The position numbers were made by a program, and so were the translations under genes. Shown in pieces: positions 1-8,401 of a stretch of 64,000 bases of DNA. The stretch is from Amycolatopsis lexingtonensis. Its GTDB lineage: Bacteria; Actinomycetota; Actinomycetes; Mycobacteriales; Pseudonocardiaceae. The stretch covers positions 7,476,501 through 7,540,500 of the forward strand of contig NZ_JADBEG010000001.1 of assembly GCF_014873755.1 (NCBI RefSeq), given 5' to 3'. Position 1 is the first letter of the stretch. Each line of letters begins with the position of its first letter. The notes under the pieces were generated by a model, which was not told the DNA's origin, did not search any database, and saw nothing but the letters and a program-made list of their open reading frames with translations.

Positions 1-450
1 GGCGGACACGACGAGAGCGGCGACCAGCTGGATCGCGCGCGCCCGCATGTCGGTGATCTCGGCGGCGAAGGCCCCACCGACGGTCAGCGCCTGGCGGTGC
101 AGGACCGTCCACGACTCGCGGTACTCGGCGACGAAGCGGTAGAAGGACCGAAGGCCGTGCCAGAGCTGCATGTCCGGCGGCAGGTCGGGCTGGACGCCGG
201 CCTGGATGGCCTCGAGCAGCCGCGTCGCCTCGCGGCGGATGCACGCGCCGAAGAGGTCCTCTTTGGAGCCGAGGTAGGTGTAGATCATCGGCTTCGAGAC
301 ACCGGCGACGTCGGAGATCTCGTCCATCGACGCCGCGTGGTAGCCGTGGCGCGAGAAGACCTGGACGGCCGCGTCCAGGATCTGCCGCTCGCGCACGGCA
401 CGCGGCAGCCGCCTGGCCCGTTCGGGCGGACGCTGATCATCCTCTGACAC
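1..450 (-). CDS. TetR-family transcriptional repressor (C-terminus off the window)
   Basis: The first 150 codons of a TetR repressor run leftwards out of the window, so the ligand-binding C-terminus is missing. The DNA-binding domain is clear: an N-terminal helix ILDAAVQVFSRHGYHAAS near residues 24-41, then the recognition region VSKPMIYTYLGSKEDLF near residues 51-67. The start chosen is GTG at 448-450, because GAGGAGG lies 6 nt upstream of it. The gene is divergent from two SCP2-like genes, and the spacer holds a TTAC-N6-GTAA palindrome that recurs upstream of fadE and of an alpha/beta hydrolase. It is inferred, not shown, that this protein is the regulator of those sites and senses an acyl-CoA or related lipid. 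Confidence 0.9.
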   Translation of the reverse strand, partial: MSEDDQRPPERARRLPRAVRERQILDAAVQVFSRHGYHAASMDEISDVAGVSKPMIYTYLGSKEDLFGACIRREATRLLEAIQAGVQPDLPPDMQLWHGLRSFYRFVAEYRESWTVLHRQALTVGGAFAAEITDMRARAIQLVAALVVSA

Positions 451-530
451 GCTGGACCTCCTCGTTGCTGCCCGGAGACGGTACCGGTCGTGACCACGGG
501 AGGGTGATTTCGGCACGCTTGCCCGCCTAC

Positions 531-560
531 CTACTGGCGGGTAGCCTTACGCTTGGGTAA
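531..560. promoter_or_regulatory. Tandem candidate operators between TetR and the SCP2 gene
   Basis: Two dyads lie side by side: CTACTGGCGGGTAG at 531-544 and TTACGCTTGGGTAA at 547-560. The second has the TTAC-N6-GTAA form also found at 47779, 47803 and 52341. The position, just upstream of the SCP2 ribosome-binding site, suits repression. Confidence 0.55.
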
Positions 561-577
561 CCGGAGAGGGAGTGACC

Positions 578-1240
578 ATGGCCGACAACGCCGGGATGAC
601 CAGCGCCGATCGCGTCGCGGCCCTCCGTGGGGCACCGCTGCTCGACGCGCTGGAGCGCCTCGACCCGCTGAGCCCCGAGGCGCACGCCCTCGACGTCAAC
701 GCCCTGGCGGAGGCGGTCAACCCGCGCGATCTCGGCCGCGACGACTTCCGAAGACTCCTGAACGCGCTGCTTCGCCTGGCGGAGCGCGCCCCCGCGTTCG
801 ACCTGAGCAAGGTCGAGCCGGCGCGCTTCGCGACGTTGGTGTCGTCGGCGTCCCGCGCCCAGCTCGAAAGCGTGGTGGCGGAGCGTCCTCTGCGAGAGCG
901 CGTGCTGGCGGAGATCTTCGCGCGCATGGGCTCCCACATCAGGCCGGAGCGCGCCCGCGACCTGCACGCGGTGGTCCACTGGCGCCTGTCGGGAGGCGTC
1001 GGCGAAGGCGGCTACGATCGCTACGAGACGGTGATTTCCCATGGCTCGTGCACGGTCAGCCGCCAGATGCGCGAGACCCCCCGCGTGACCATCTCGATCG
1101 CCCCGGCGGACTTCTTCCGGCTGATCACCCACCAGGCCACCCCGGCGGTGTTGTTCGTCACGGGAAGAATCAAGGTCAAGGGTGATTTGGCCTTCGCGGC
1201 GGGCCTCATCGGATTCTTCGATCTGCCACATCCCGTATAG
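578..1240 (+). CDS. SCP2-like sterol/lipid-carrier domain protein
   Basis: A 220-aa protein with a C-terminal SCP2-type fold. Residues from about 130 on read HWRLSGGVGEGGYDRYETVI, then a strand pair ending TGRIKVKGDLAFAAGL, which is the usual SCP2 ligand-tunnel ending. The N-terminal 120 residues are helical and charged. ATG at 578 is preferred to GTG at 572, because GGAGAGGG at 563-570 is 7 nt from the ATG but only 1 nt from the GTG. The neighbouring gene at 1250 is a paralogue alignable over most of its length, so this is a tandem duplication. SCP2 proteins bind sterols, fatty acids or acyl-CoA; the actual ligand cannot be read from sequence. The gene is probably controlled from the TTAC-N6-GTAA site upstream. 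Confidence 0.8.
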   Translation: MADNAGMTSADRVAALRGAPLLDALERLDPLSPEAHALDVNALAEAVNPRDLGRDDFRRLLNALLRLAERAPAFDLSKVEPARFATLVSSASRAQLESVVAERPLRERVLAEIFARMGSHIRPERARDLHAVVHWRLSGGVGEGGYDRYETVISHGSCTVSRQMRETPRVTISIAPADFFRLITHQATPAVLFVTGRIKVKGDLAFAAGLIGFFDLPHPV

Positions 1241-1249
1241 TTCGCTTCC

Positions 1250-1861
1250 GTGCCCAGAAAAGCGAAGTGGCGCCTTTCCCGGCCCCGTGCCATCCGCGGC
1301 AGTCACGTGGTGAACGCGTTCGCGGAGAAGCTGGTCCTGGGCAACCTGACGGCTCCGCAGTTCGTCCAGGTCCTGGAAACCCTGCACATGCTGGGCGAAG
1401 CGGGAGCGGGCATCGAGCTGAGCTCCCTGTCGACGGACGTCCTGGTCGACGTCGTCCGCCGCGCCTCCAAAGACCAGCTGAAGGCGATCGCGGAACACCC
1501 CGAGCTGCGCCCGGTGTTTCTCGACGAGATATTCCGCCGGATGTCGGAGCATTTCTTGCCGCAGAAGGCACGCCACGTGGATTTCGTGGTTTCCTGGCGC
1601 TTTTCGGAGGGCGCCGGCGAGGATGGCTACGACCGCTTCCAGACGGTGATCGAGGACGGCGTGTGCGTCTCGTCGACGGACCTGTCCCGCTCCCCGGACA
1701 CGACGATCACACTGTCGGTGGACGACTTCATCCGGATGGCGACCGGCAACGCCGCTGTAGCGGCGATGTTCGTGACGGGGAGGGTGAAGGTGAAGGGCGA
1801 GTACGCCCCGGCGGTGCGGTTCTCGAGTTACTTCGACATCCCCAAGCCGACGGTGGACTAG
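1250..1861 (+). CDS. SCP2-like lipid-carrier domain protein, paralogue of the preceding gene
   Basis: A 203-aa paralogue of the gene at 578. Matching blocks include SWRFSEGAGEDGYDRFQTVI (against HWRLSGGVGEGGYDRYETVI) and TGRVKVKGEYAPAVRF. The start is GTG at 1250. There is no Shine-Dalgarno sequence, but TATAGT at 1236-1241 ends 8 nt before the GTG and overlaps the stop codon of the upstream gene, so a leaderless transcript starting inside the previous gene is possible. A second in-frame GTG near 1308 aligns better with the conserved core and cannot be excluded. The lipid-binding role is inferred from the family. The gene is the last of normal base composition before the low-GC defence island. 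Confidence 0.75.
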   Translation: MPRKAKWRLSRPRAIRGSHVVNAFAEKLVLGNLTAPQFVQVLETLHMLGEAGAGIELSSLSTDVLVDVVRRASKDQLKAIAEHPELRPVFLDEIFRRMSEHFLPQKARHVDFVVSWRFSEGAGEDGYDRFQTVIEDGVCVSSTDLSRSPDTTITLSVDDFIRMATGNAAVAAMFVTGRVKVKGEYAPAVRFSSYFDIPKPTVD

Positions 1862-1921
1862 CCGGTATCCGCCGCTAGACGTCTTCATATCGGGAACCTG
1901 GCGGCGGATTCCGGCCCGTGG

Positions 1922-3730
1922 TTACCTTCCCACTGTGCTTCGCACCTCGTCGAGCAAGTGATCTAACAGCCCTGGCACGGTTCCCCCGCCGAGAACCAGT
2001 TGGCGATCGAGGAGACGATTTCCGGTCTCACACGAGGTCTCGCTGACGAGGGTGCAGCCGTGACAGGCGGACAGGTTGAGATGCGACGATCCTTGGTTAT
2101 CACTCTCGATGCACACTGGATCGTTCGAGCACACGTCTGCGTCTCCCAAGGCGGCGAGCAGCAGTGGGACCAGTTTCTCGGGATGGCCGAGACGTACCAG
2201 TCCGCCGAGTGTTCCCTGCGCGTCGCCAGCCGCCGTGTAAATGAAGATACCGGCGGTGCGGTCAGGTCGGTCGGAGTGCGCGTAGATGCGCTCCTGAAGC
2301 GACGCCGACGAGTAGCCGCTCGCAAAGGCAAGACGGCGGATGAGCAGATGGGAAATAGTGTGCAAGGCGACAAAGCGTGGCTCGGGAACAGGTAAACGGT
2401 GGGCCCACGGGGTGGAATTTCTGCTTTTGAGCAGGATCTCGGCTCGCTTGCGAACTTCGGCAGTTTCCTCCCATGCGGAGATCTCAGCCTCGTCGAATCG
2501 AAGGAAAATCCCCTCGCCAAACAATTCAAGGGCGGGGTAAATCGGCTTTCGTTTGCTGTCGAGACCGAGATCGACCATGACATATTCTGCATCGGCGTTG
2601 TGTCGTTGAAACCTGCGAAGTGCCCGAACCTCGCGAACTCGGCGGACTTGCCCTACGCCTACCAATCTACTCGTCAGTGTCGATGGCCATGTAGCCTCGG
2701 CTGAAATGGAGAATCCGTCGACTACGAAGTCGCCATTGCTGTGGTCTCGACCACCGTCGAGCTTATTGACAAAAGCTGACCATTCGCCATCTTTGAGATC
2801 GAGAAGCGGGGTTTCTTCGGCGTCTTCGGCGCCGGAGGCAAGGGCAAGAACGTCTGCTGCCGTCGTCCCGAGTTCATCCGCGATCCAGCCGGCCACCATC
2901 TCAGCTTGTGGGCCGCCATTGTCGGTGACCACTTTCTCGAAGTAAACATGACTGCGGACCTTGTCCGCTATCTCGGCCGAATGTGAGATCTCTTCAGGAA
3001 TATCGAGTGCGGACAGGCGATCGGCGATGTAGTTTCCGGTTGCGCCTCGTTGGACAGCATTGAGGCGGTGTTCGCAAATCCTCCCGCTCTCCGGTTCCTG
3101 CCAAGGCTGAATGCCGTCGCATCGGATCCCATCGCGATGAAGCGAATCTGTGCTGGTGAGTTCGGAAAGCGGGCGAGACCGCTTGCATCCTGTGCAGTGA
3201 ACACTGAGCGAAGCAAGACCCTCGCCGCGTCGAGAAGAGCGGACGAATCGTAGTTCCTTGTAGGCGCGACAGAAGCGTACCGCGTCGGTGATGTCCGCAC
3301 CGTTTCCGCGGTGGGCCCATTTGAACCATGGTATGTCTTGGATATGACTACCTTTTTCGCAAGTCGCGACATATCGCATCGGTACCAGTCCTCCGCCGCA
3401 CTCGCACCTATTGGTCCATCGACCCTTGTTCTTTCCGGTAAGCTGGGAAAGCTTGGTGCATCGTTCGCAGAAGCGCCAGGCGGGAAAGCGCCAGTAAAGC
3501 AAATGGGGGGTTTCCTTGGCGGCCCGGCCTGCATGTGCAGGAGCTTGTCGAAGAATGCCAGGACCCAGCCTTGCGAGAAGACGATCACAAATGATTTCAG
3601 GTGCATACTTTCGATCCCACCACGAGGTGTCCGCAGCTATCAGGGACTCGCCCAGAATGTCAACAATGGCGCCTACTCCAAAAGGGGTTACTGTCTCGGA
3701 AAGTCGCAGGTCATGCACGATTCTTTCCAC
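1922..3730 (-). CDS. drmB: DrmB, DUF1998-domain protein of a DISARM-like defence system
   Basis: A 602-aa protein whose opening, SETVTPFGVGAIVDILGES, is the signature start of DrmB. Cysteine pairs (CERC, CECGGG, and a C-terminal CHGC with nearby cysteines) suggest bound zinc. The last ~170 residues form the DUF1998 region, with HTISHLLIRRLAFASGY and LNLSACHGC. DUF1998 proteins accompany or are fused to large helicases in DISARM and Druantia. The start is GTG at 3728-3730 with GGAGG 5 nt upstream; the gene overlaps the end of drmA by 20 nt, so the two are translationally coupled. DrmA and DrmB form the DNA-sensing core of DISARM, and this gene closes a four-gene operon. Base composition is well below the flanking genes. 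Confidence 0.88.
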   Translation of the reverse strand: MERIVHDLRLSETVTPFGVGAIVDILGESLIAADTSWWDRKYAPEIICDRLLARLGPGILRQAPAHAGRAAKETPHLLYWRFPAWRFCERCTKLSQLTGKNKGRWTNRCECGGGLVPMRYVATCEKGSHIQDIPWFKWAHRGNGADITDAVRFCRAYKELRFVRSSRRGEGLASLSVHCTGCKRSRPLSELTSTDSLHRDGIRCDGIQPWQEPESGRICEHRLNAVQRGATGNYIADRLSALDIPEEISHSAEIADKVRSHVYFEKVVTDNGGPQAEMVAGWIADELGTTAADVLALASGAEDAEETPLLDLKDGEWSAFVNKLDGGRDHSNGDFVVDGFSISAEATWPSTLTSRLVGVGQVRRVREVRALRRFQRHNADAEYVMVDLGLDSKRKPIYPALELFGEGIFLRFDEAEISAWEETAEVRKRAEILLKSRNSTPWAHRLPVPEPRFVALHTISHLLIRRLAFASGYSSASLQERIYAHSDRPDRTAGIFIYTAAGDAQGTLGGLVRLGHPEKLVPLLLAALGDADVCSNDPVCIESDNQGSSHLNLSACHGCTLVSETSCETGNRLLDRQLVLGGGTVPGLLDHLLDEVRSTVGR

Positions 3731-6700
3731 CGATGCCTCCTTCCAGTGGCTCGCGGACGTGAACAGCGACGTTCGGTTCGACGGACCTCATGGAATCGGC
3801 GACGAGCCATCCCTCGCCACTCTGGCCAAAACGCTTGAGTAATGCGTCGTTGTCGCTCTGTCGACGGTCGTAAACCAGTGCGGATCCGGCATCGCGAGCG
3901 AGCCTCGCGCGACGATCCCAGTTGCGTAGCAACGACCAAACCTCGTCCTCGGTTTCCTCGGATTCGATATTGTCGGAGCGGCTGACCAAATCCGAGAAAC
4001 GTGCCACGAGTTTCTCAACTGCTTTCGACATGTGCTCGTTTTCGAGATCGAGACGTGAGGCGAAGTCGTTCGCGGCAAGGACAGGCAACGAGTGCCGCAG
4101 TAACGCTACGAGCGCCCCGCCCAAGGAACGGTTGCGTGACGACAACGACCACGGTGTCACGCTCGTCGGCTCGACGTTGCGGTAGAGAGCTTCGTGATAC
4201 GAACGGAAGCTCTCGAAATGTGAACGATCACGTGCTCGATTCGACCTGAACAGCGTGGTCACGACCCCGTTGTTCAGGCCGCGCCCGACCCTGCTCGTCG
4301 CTTGGATGTATTCGGCGGTCGTCTTGGGTTGACCCACCATCAGCATCAGAGCGAGACGTGGTATGTCGATTCCGACTGACAACATGTTCGAGGAGAGCAC
4401 CACATCGATGGCATCCGACGATTCATCGATGCTTCGACTCAGTTCGCGAAGGTCGTTGGGCAGTTCGTCCGGTCCGCGGCGGCTGGTGAGCTCCAGGACG
4501 TGTTCAGCCGTGACCTGCCGGAGAGGTAGGCCCAGTCTCTCCGATCGTGGTTCGAGCCGACCGTTGACGTCATCGATCACCAAAGTTCCGGTGCGGCCAA
4601 GCTCACGGAGGCTGTTGTGGTACATCACCAGCGTCCAATACGAGTCTCGCGACGTGTCCGGCCCCGAGCTCCCGGCGAGCACTTCCGGTACTTCGAGTAG
4701 GGGAGCCGTGGCAGCGATGACTGCTGACACCTGAGAGACCGACTGTGGCATCAGGCCGACGTAGAGGCGACCTTCGCCGCTCTTCACCGGACGGGAGAAG
4801 AAGGTCTGATCGCCGTCGAGTCCGGCCGGCGGGTATAACGCGACAGACCTGCCGTACAAGCCTCGGACCTGTTCGTCCGAGGCGCGGATCGTGGCTGTCG
4901 AGGCAACGATCTTGGGGATCGCGCCGTTGTGACTCAGGAGTAGTTGGATGACTGCGTCGAACACGGCGACTGTCGTACCGAGTGGGCCGGACAAGAGATG
5001 CAGCTCGTCTTGTATGAGCAGTGACGGCTGGCGGAACGGTGTGCCGAGGCCGAGCAGCTTGCCCGCTTCGGGCAGGAACTGCAGGCGGGCGAACTTGTCG
5101 ACTGTCGCAAGGAGGATCGTCGGCGGCTCGTCGTAAAGGATGTCGTCGATCACGGAGACCGGCAGCTCATCGTGGAATTCGCAGGCCGTCCGGGTGCAGT
5201 GGATGACCACGTCGCGACCCACCTCGCGGAACCCGTAGCGGCTCCAGTCCTCGTATCTCATATCCGGCAGGAGCGCAGTACCACACCACGGACAGCTCTC
5301 GATCTGGAACTGGTTCGCTTCTTCGGGGCGGGCGGCCTTACGCAGGCGATCAAGTCCTGCCTTTGCCTCCTGGCGTGATCGAGGCGTGACCTCGTTCCCC
5401 ACCCACAGGCCGATGGAGAACGGCGCCATTCGATTAGCTCGCGCGTCCTCGTTGCGAAGCAGGGTCATCGCGCAAATGAGCGAGGCGGCTCGCTGGAATT
5501 GCTGTGAGGTCAGCAGTCGGAGTGTGTACCGCGTGATCACGGCGGTTCCTCCGCCAGCGGTGCCGTGAACTATGCGTCGGTGGAAGATCTCCACGGCGGC
5601 CAGACCCAGGTAAGCTTCGGTCTTGCCGCCACCGGTCGGGAACCAGATCAGGTCGACCAGTTCTCGATCATCGTGTGTCCCGTCGATCGTCGATGCCAGG
5701 GCGACCAGTAGGAAGCCGAGTTGGAACGGGCGCCAGCGCGGCTCTTCGACGCGGGATGGTTCCGTACCATTTTTGATTGCGGTTTGGCGAATTTGGAGTC
5801 GCATCGCAGTCATGCCGAGGGCAAACGCGGTTCTCAGCGACCCTCGTTCTGGCTCGCGCAAGAGGTCAACGCCGGCTCGCATGCGGTCCAGAGCGGAGCG
5901 CGCCCGATCGGTGATGGCTTGCGCGACCGGTGTGTCGGCTCCGAAGCTTTCGACACGGCCGCTCTGTTCGGAGACCCAATGGGAATAGACATCGACAAAC
6001 GCATCGAGGGTCGATATCACGCGTTCTGTGTCTGTGTCGATCCGCGATAGGTTGTGGAGCAGAAGTGCTCGGGCCTCGACGGAGTCGGAGTCGAGGCCCG
6101 TCGTTTCGATGGCAGGCACTACAAAGGCGGGCACCGGATCGAGGAAGACGCGCGTACAGACGCCGTCGATGAGGTTCCAGTCCGCCGCCGTACCGTGGCC
6201 GACCGCGTAGATCGTTTTGCTTCGGTAACGGAGCCGCAGCTCAGCGGCTTCGGGGTCGGAGTCGAACGCATTGGACCTGTCGTACTCTAGAAACCGACCG
6301 TCGAGCGCTGGGGTTACGCTGAGAGCTACTTGGAAGAGTGTTCGATCGATGTCGCTTCGGTCGTCGCCAGTCGACTTGGAGGACACACGCGCGTGCACGG
6401 TCACGAGGTGGGCGTCCCCGTAGGCCCGCCAGCGCGATCCGATCTCGATCGGCACTTCGCCTGCAGTGAGCACGTGTGGCGGACGGCCTCGCGTGAGTTC
6501 GAGACCCTCGAACCGGAACGGAGAACGCTGCCATCGTGGCGGCCCATCGTCTTTGATCGACCGGTAGGTACCCCCGGAGAAGTCGCACGAGACGCTCGGC
6601 CGATCGGTGACGAAGGAGATCGCGACCGAAGAGGGACGCCAGTCTTCGGCGATCGGGACGCTCGCGCCGGCCTCCTCGATCTCACCCGTGAGTACCTCCG

Positions 6701-6884
6701 CTTCGATGTGCTCGCTTTCCTCGGAGGATTCCGGCGGGGGCTCAGACATCGCGGGGAACAGCATGCCGACGGCATATTGGCGGTCAGGCAGGTTGAGGAG
6801 GGTCTCCGTGTCACCGCCATCGGGACCCACGTAAGCCATCCGAAGGTGGTGTAGCGCTACTTTCTGTGAGTGAGTGAGCGTCAA
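3711..6884 (-). CDS. drmA: DrmA, SF2-type helicase of a DISARM-like defence system
   Basis: A 1057-aa helicase. The Walker A region IWFPTGGGKTEAYLGLAAVE at residues 413-432 is the characteristic DrmA form. Further along are IQDELHLLSGPLG (motif II), VASTATI (motif III) and a C-terminal helicase lobe with QATSRVGRG (motif VI). A small cysteine cluster (CPWCG, then CTRTAC) lies between the lobes. In DISARM, DrmA with DrmB binds and translocates on incoming DNA. The start is TTG at 6882-6884, preceded by GGAGAAG, and it overlaps the upstream stop codon as TTGA, so it is coupled to the NERD gene. Length and motif order match the family; there is no sign of damage. Confidence 0.92.
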   Translation of the reverse strand: MTLTHSQKVALHHLRMAYVGPDGGDTETLLNLPDRQYAVGMLFPAMSEPPPESSEESEHIEAEVLTGEIEEAGASVPIAEDWRPSSVAISFVTDRPSVSCDFSGGTYRSIKDDGPPRWQRSPFRFEGLELTRGRPPHVLTAGEVPIEIGSRWRAYGDAHLVTVHARVSSKSTGDDRSDIDRTLFQVALSVTPALDGRFLEYDRSNAFDSDPEAAELRLRYRSKTIYAVGHGTAADWNLIDGVCTRVFLDPVPAFVVPAIETTGLDSDSVEARALLLHNLSRIDTDTERVISTLDAFVDVYSHWVSEQSGRVESFGADTPVAQAITDRARSALDRMRAGVDLLREPERGSLRTAFALGMTAMRLQIRQTAIKNGTEPSRVEEPRWRPFQLGFLLVALASTIDGTHDDRELVDLIWFPTGGGKTEAYLGLAAVEIFHRRIVHGTAGGGTAVITRYTLRLLTSQQFQRAASLICAMTLLRNEDARANRMAPFSIGLWVGNEVTPRSRQEAKAGLDRLRKAARPEEANQFQIESCPWCGTALLPDMRYEDWSRYGFREVGRDVVIHCTRTACEFHDELPVSVIDDILYDEPPTILLATVDKFARLQFLPEAGKLLGLGTPFRQPSLLIQDELHLLSGPLGTTVAVFDAVIQLLLSHNGAIPKIVASTATIRASDEQVRGLYGRSVALYPPAGLDGDQTFFSRPVKSGEGRLYVGLMPQSVSQVSAVIAATAPLLEVPEVLAGSSGPDTSRDSYWTLVMYHNSLRELGRTGTLVIDDVNGRLEPRSERLGLPLRQVTAEHVLELTSRRGPDELPNDLRELSRSIDESSDAIDVVLSSNMLSVGIDIPRLALMLMVGQPKTTAEYIQATSRVGRGLNNGVVTTLFRSNRARDRSHFESFRSYHEALYRNVEPTSVTPWSLSSRNRSLGGALVALLRHSLPVLAANDFASRLDLENEHMSKAVEKLVARFSDLVSRSDNIESEETEDEVWSLLRNWDRRARLARDAGSALVYDRRQSDNDALLKRFGQSGEGWLVADSMRSVEPNVAVHVREPLEGGIGGKNRA

Positions 6885-8401
6885 TTCTTCTCCAACTGTC
6901 GTCGAACCAGTTGTTGGATCCGTCGCTTTTCCTTGTGGGAGAGCACGATGTCCAAGGAGACTCGTGCACGAGTGGTGGCGACATAGAAGGCGGCGATGCC
7001 GGCTTCATCGAAGGTCTCGGGGAGTTCACAGACGATCACGTGCTCTGCTTCCAAACCCTTGGCATACCTCGGGCTCGTTATGGTAATACCACGTTTCGAC
7101 TTCTCTGGTGGAACATTCGTTGCGGCGCGAATAATCCAAATGTGTTCGGTGTTTACGCCGTCAGCGACCAGTTCCTCCGCGATGGATTCGGCCTCGGTAA
7201 AAGTGGATTCGGCGGCGGTCGTGGTCCAGCGAACGTTTTCGCCATTGACGATTCCTGGATCTCCTAGGTCTGCTCCGAGATATTCCTGGACCGTGTGAAC
7301 GATTGCTCGAGTGTTGCGAACATTAAGACTCAGGTCGACCGAAGAGGCCTCCGCGGTGATGAGTTGCAAGACGTCCTGGTCGAAGTGTCCGTCGACGTGT
7401 GCTTGATTATTATGGTCGAGAAACATTCGCCAATTTCCGGCACTCCTTCCGCCGGTGATCACACCGTCGATCCGATCCATTCCTTCTGCCGTCATCAGAT
7501 CTTGTGCCTCGTCGACGAATACAACGTCGTACGTTTTGGCGGAATCAAGTCGGTCGAATGAGAGCAGGTCGATGGCGCGATCAACCACGTATGGTTCGAA
7601 GAACTTCCTCAGGGCAGGCGAACGGAACGTGATCAGAACGGACCGTCCTTGGTCGGCCTCTTGCTTTGCTGCCTCTGCGAGTACCAAGGATTTTCCCGTG
7701 CCTGCCCCGCCGGATACCAGTACTCGGGGATTTCGTGCCAGTGATGCGAGAAACCTGGCCTGGTCGGCTGTGGCACGGTTCTGTTCCTCGATCACCGCGC
7801 CCCGCAGTGCATCGATAACCGGCATGCGGGCGAAGTGTCCGAACAGGCGTGTCCGCAATTCATCGATCCTTGCACGTTTTCGCCCTGCGGGAGGTTCCTG
7901 GGCGTTCGCTGCGACGGTGTCGAGCGCCCGCGTCAGCTCCGCAATGCTCATATCAGTCCGCGCCAGCCAGTGAGTCGGATGCCATTCGACCGAGTGTGGC
8001 GGGGTATCGATGTCTGGCGTCACCACAATGGCCTCTTGTGCGAACCAGCCGACCCCCTCTTTTCGGAGGATGTTGCGCAATGCGTACATTGCCGATTGTG
8101 CCTGTTCCATTGGTGACGTGGCAAGCTTGTGCCAGTCGCCCCGTCGGTCGATGCTGTACCAAACGCCGTCGTGTTTCTTGATGCCGCCACCTTTGGCTTC
8201 GACGACGATCAGGACTTTCTTCCATAATATGAGGAAGTCCGCTTCGGCTTGCTGCTTGTATGCATGTGACCGAAGTTTTACCGAATGAAAAGCTACCGCG
8301 TCGACGTCGCCTTCGACATCTCGTAGCAGACGGGCGATTCTGCGTTCCGCGTCACTGGTCGCGGTCTCTTCTATGTCAGCCAGGGTTGGTACAAGAATCA
8401 T
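6881..8401 (-). CDS. NERD-nuclease / SF1-helicase fusion protein of the defence operon
   Basis: A 506-aa protein with two parts. Residues 1-120 are a NERD domain, a PD-(D/E)xK-type nuclease fold: EADFLILW (D55) and VVEAKGGG (E68, K70) supply the metal-binding triad. Residues 220-506 are a UvrD/DUF2075-like motor, with Walker A GGAGTGKS at 231-238, Walker B VFVDEAQD at 294-301, and a C-terminal FYVATTRAR motif. ATG at 8401 is chosen because it overlaps the stop of the upstream gene as ATGA. Sitting between the ATPase fusion and drmA, it occupies the operon without any DrmC (phospholipase-D nuclease). It is inferred that it supplies the nuclease activity of this system. Confidence 0.8.
   Translation of the reverse strand: MILVPTLADIEETATSDAERRIARLLRDVEGDVDAVAFHSVKLRSHAYKQQAEADFLILWKKVLIVVEAKGGGIKKHDGVWYSIDRRGDWHKLATSPMEQAQSAMYALRNILRKEGVGWFAQEAIVVTPDIDTPPHSVEWHPTHWLARTDMSIAELTRALDTVAANAQEPPAGRKRARIDELRTRLFGHFARMPVIDALRGAVIEEQNRATADQARFLASLARNPRVLVSGGAGTGKSLVLAEAAKQEADQGRSVLITFRSPALRKFFEPYVVDRAIDLLSFDRLDSAKTYDVVFVDEAQDLMTAEGMDRIDGVITGGRSAGNWRMFLDHNNQAHVDGHFDQDVLQLITAEASSVDLSLNVRNTRAIVHTVQEYLGADLGDPGIVNGENVRWTTTAAESTFTEAESIAEELVADGVNTEHIWIIRAATNVPPEKSKRGITITSPRYAKGLEAEHVIVCELPETFDEAGIAAFYVATTRARVSLDIVLSHKEKRRIQQLVRRQLEKN

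Noticed and set aside
527..1888. 453-aa open frame antisense to both SCP2 genes
   Set aside because: It is rich in Arg, His and Asp without any domain, as expected for a shadow frame in GC-rich DNA.
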